Origin: Paralichthys olivaceus
Taxonomy: Eukaryota; Chordata; Actinopteri; Pleuronectiformes; Paralichthyidae
NCBI RefSeq assembly: GCF_024713975.1
Contig: NC_091112.1
Location: 3,475,001 to 3,539,000 of the forward strand
Direction: 5' to 3'
DNA: 64,000 bases
Every line of letters begins with the position of its first letter. The first letter of the stretch is position 1. Position numbers and translations under genes: made by a program. The notes beneath the pieces were generated by a model. The model did not search any database and was not told the origin of the DNA. It worked only from the letters and a program-made list of their open reading frames with translations. Positions 62,882 through 64,000 of the stretch are shown piece after piece.

Positions 62882-64000
62882 TCACATGATTGGACAGGTC
62901 TCCACTCTGGATCCAGTCTGAAAGAAAAAAACAAAAATCATTAGATGTGTGAAAACGTTCATGCTTCAGACTCCAAGAGTAGCTGAGTCATTTCTTCTCC
63001 CAGGCCTCGCTGCAGTACCCACCTTACGAGGAGTGCTGCTGCTGATCACGTAGGAGTGGGGCAGTAAACCCTCTGAGATGCCTCCGCTGCGGAAGGAGCG
63101 GGAGGCCGAGGTCACGGAGCAGTTGCTGGATTTGTCTGAGGGAAGTCCGCAGGAGCCGCAGACAACGGTCCGGCTCCGCAGGTTGTACTCACTGTCCCCG
63201 CAAGTGCTGTGAGCCACCTGCTGAGGCGGAGACATGGACACAGACACACATACTGGTCAGTAACTGATCAACTTCTCTAATAATCGATAAAGCAAAGCAG
63301 AAAGGCCTCTTGTCAAAATGTATAGATGAATTGGTTAATTGATGTTCATATGGGATGCAGTGCAGAGATACAGGATGTATCATATTCAGAAAATGATTTC
63401 TCTCACCATGTCATCGTCCTCTTCTTCAAACTGTATGCGGGTGACTTTCCTCATTGCCATTTCCTGGAAGAAAGCGTGTTTATTTACATGCCAAAGTAGA
63501 AATTCATGTAATCATATGCGCTTTAGGTTTTCAGTAAAGTTCTGCACCTCTCCACTGGCACTGATCAGAGTGGTCTGGAACAAGTCTCCGGTGCCCCAGG
63601 TCGGCTGAGTCTTCCACACCAGGTCAGAGGGGGGATTGTGGACTCCACCAGCGCCAGAGGCCCAGATCTGACCGCCATGAAGAACACACGGTGTCGATGA
63701 TACATTTTAAATGTGTTTATCGAGTCCAGTTTGGTGATGGGGATGAATGAAGCTGCTGCTTACCGTCACCCTCTGCCCGGCCTTCAAGGTGAATTTAGCC
63801 GGGAACTTGAAGCTGATGGCTGCGCCCGATCCCACCTGTCGCTTCACCTGCCAGTTCCCTAGATTCTGATCCTGCAGGAGAAAGTTGATGGTTGGATAAA
63901 AAGGATGAATAAGGATGTTGTGTTGTGTGTAATCATCCCAACAATACATTCATCTTCTCACCTCATCTGCTTTGTTGCTGAGTCTGACATATTTCCCCTC
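62882..64000 (-). CDS. lmna: Lamin A, C-terminal exons (partial gene)
   Basis: Seen from the 3' end: exons 62882-62917, 63023-63217, 63407-63463, 63548-63667, 63764-63871 and 63962-64000 (cut by the window edge), all phase 0, encoding the last roughly 185 residues. Lamin A is a nuclear intermediate filament; the rod is off the window. Visible: the lamin Ig-like tail ([56 protein letters not shown]), an acidic EEEDDD segment, the [15 protein letters not shown] motif, and the prelamin end with HSYVIS and a CAAX box CPIM at the stop. [15 protein letters not shown] and the long tail mark A-type rather than B-type lamin. The tail has no His-rich stretch like the human one and is shorter. It is tandem with naxe, as expected from 1q22 linkage in human. 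Confidence 0.92.

Overview
The window is vertebrate nuclear DNA and almost certainly comes from a teleost fish. The genes are intron-split with GT/AG junctions, long intergenic stretches are rich in CA/TG and tetranucleotide microsatellites, and several short interspersed repeat families of the kind common in spiny-rayed (percomorph) fish recur. There is no operon, CRISPR array, rRNA or phage. I recognise seven protein-coding loci: sall3 (first coding exon only), galr1, mbp, zbtb22, scn1b, naxe and lmna (3' part only). An eighth locus is a doubtful, probably decayed coiled-coil gene. All identities come from reading translations against remembered families; no search was run.

Layout: 1-1290 holds the 5' end of sall3 (minus strand) and its CpG-rich promoter. 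From 1290 to 30440 is a gene desert with repeats, long purine/pyrimidine tracts, several intervals that look like conserved regulatory elements, and the coiled-coil remnant near 21 kb. galr1 lies at 30447-32429 (minus, 3 exons). A second non-coding interval follows, 32.5-39.6 kb. mbp lies at 40006-45637 (plus, 6 proposed coding exons), with a golli-like stretch just upstream of its ATG. zbtb22 is at 48514-51432 (minus, plus an inferred 5' UTR exon near 52.5 kb). scn1b is at 54075-57518 (plus, 5 exons), naxe at 58862-60877 (minus, 6 coding exons), and the last seven exon segments of lmna at 62882-64000 (minus).

The order and orientation sall3(-), galr1(-), mbp(+) mirror human chromosome 18q23 (MBP-, GALR1+, SALL3+). 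This stretch is therefore an ancestral linkage block, and the sall3-galr1 desert is the expected home of long-range sall3 enhancers. ZBTB22, SCN1B and NAXE/LMNA are on other human chromosomes, so a synteny junction lies between the mbp 3' UTR and zbtb22.

The genes do not form one pathway: sall3 and zbtb22 encode zinc-finger transcription factors, galr1 a neuropeptide receptor, mbp the compact-myelin protein, scn1b a sodium-channel accessory subunit, naxe an NAD(P)HX repair epimerase and lmna the nuclear lamina protein. I found no convincing undescribed system. The most interesting items are the out-of-frame golli relic at mbp, the GCGTAAA cluster at the sall3 promoter, the candidate enhancers, four inverted-repeat element families visible from the sequence alone, and alternative-product signals at scn1b and naxe.
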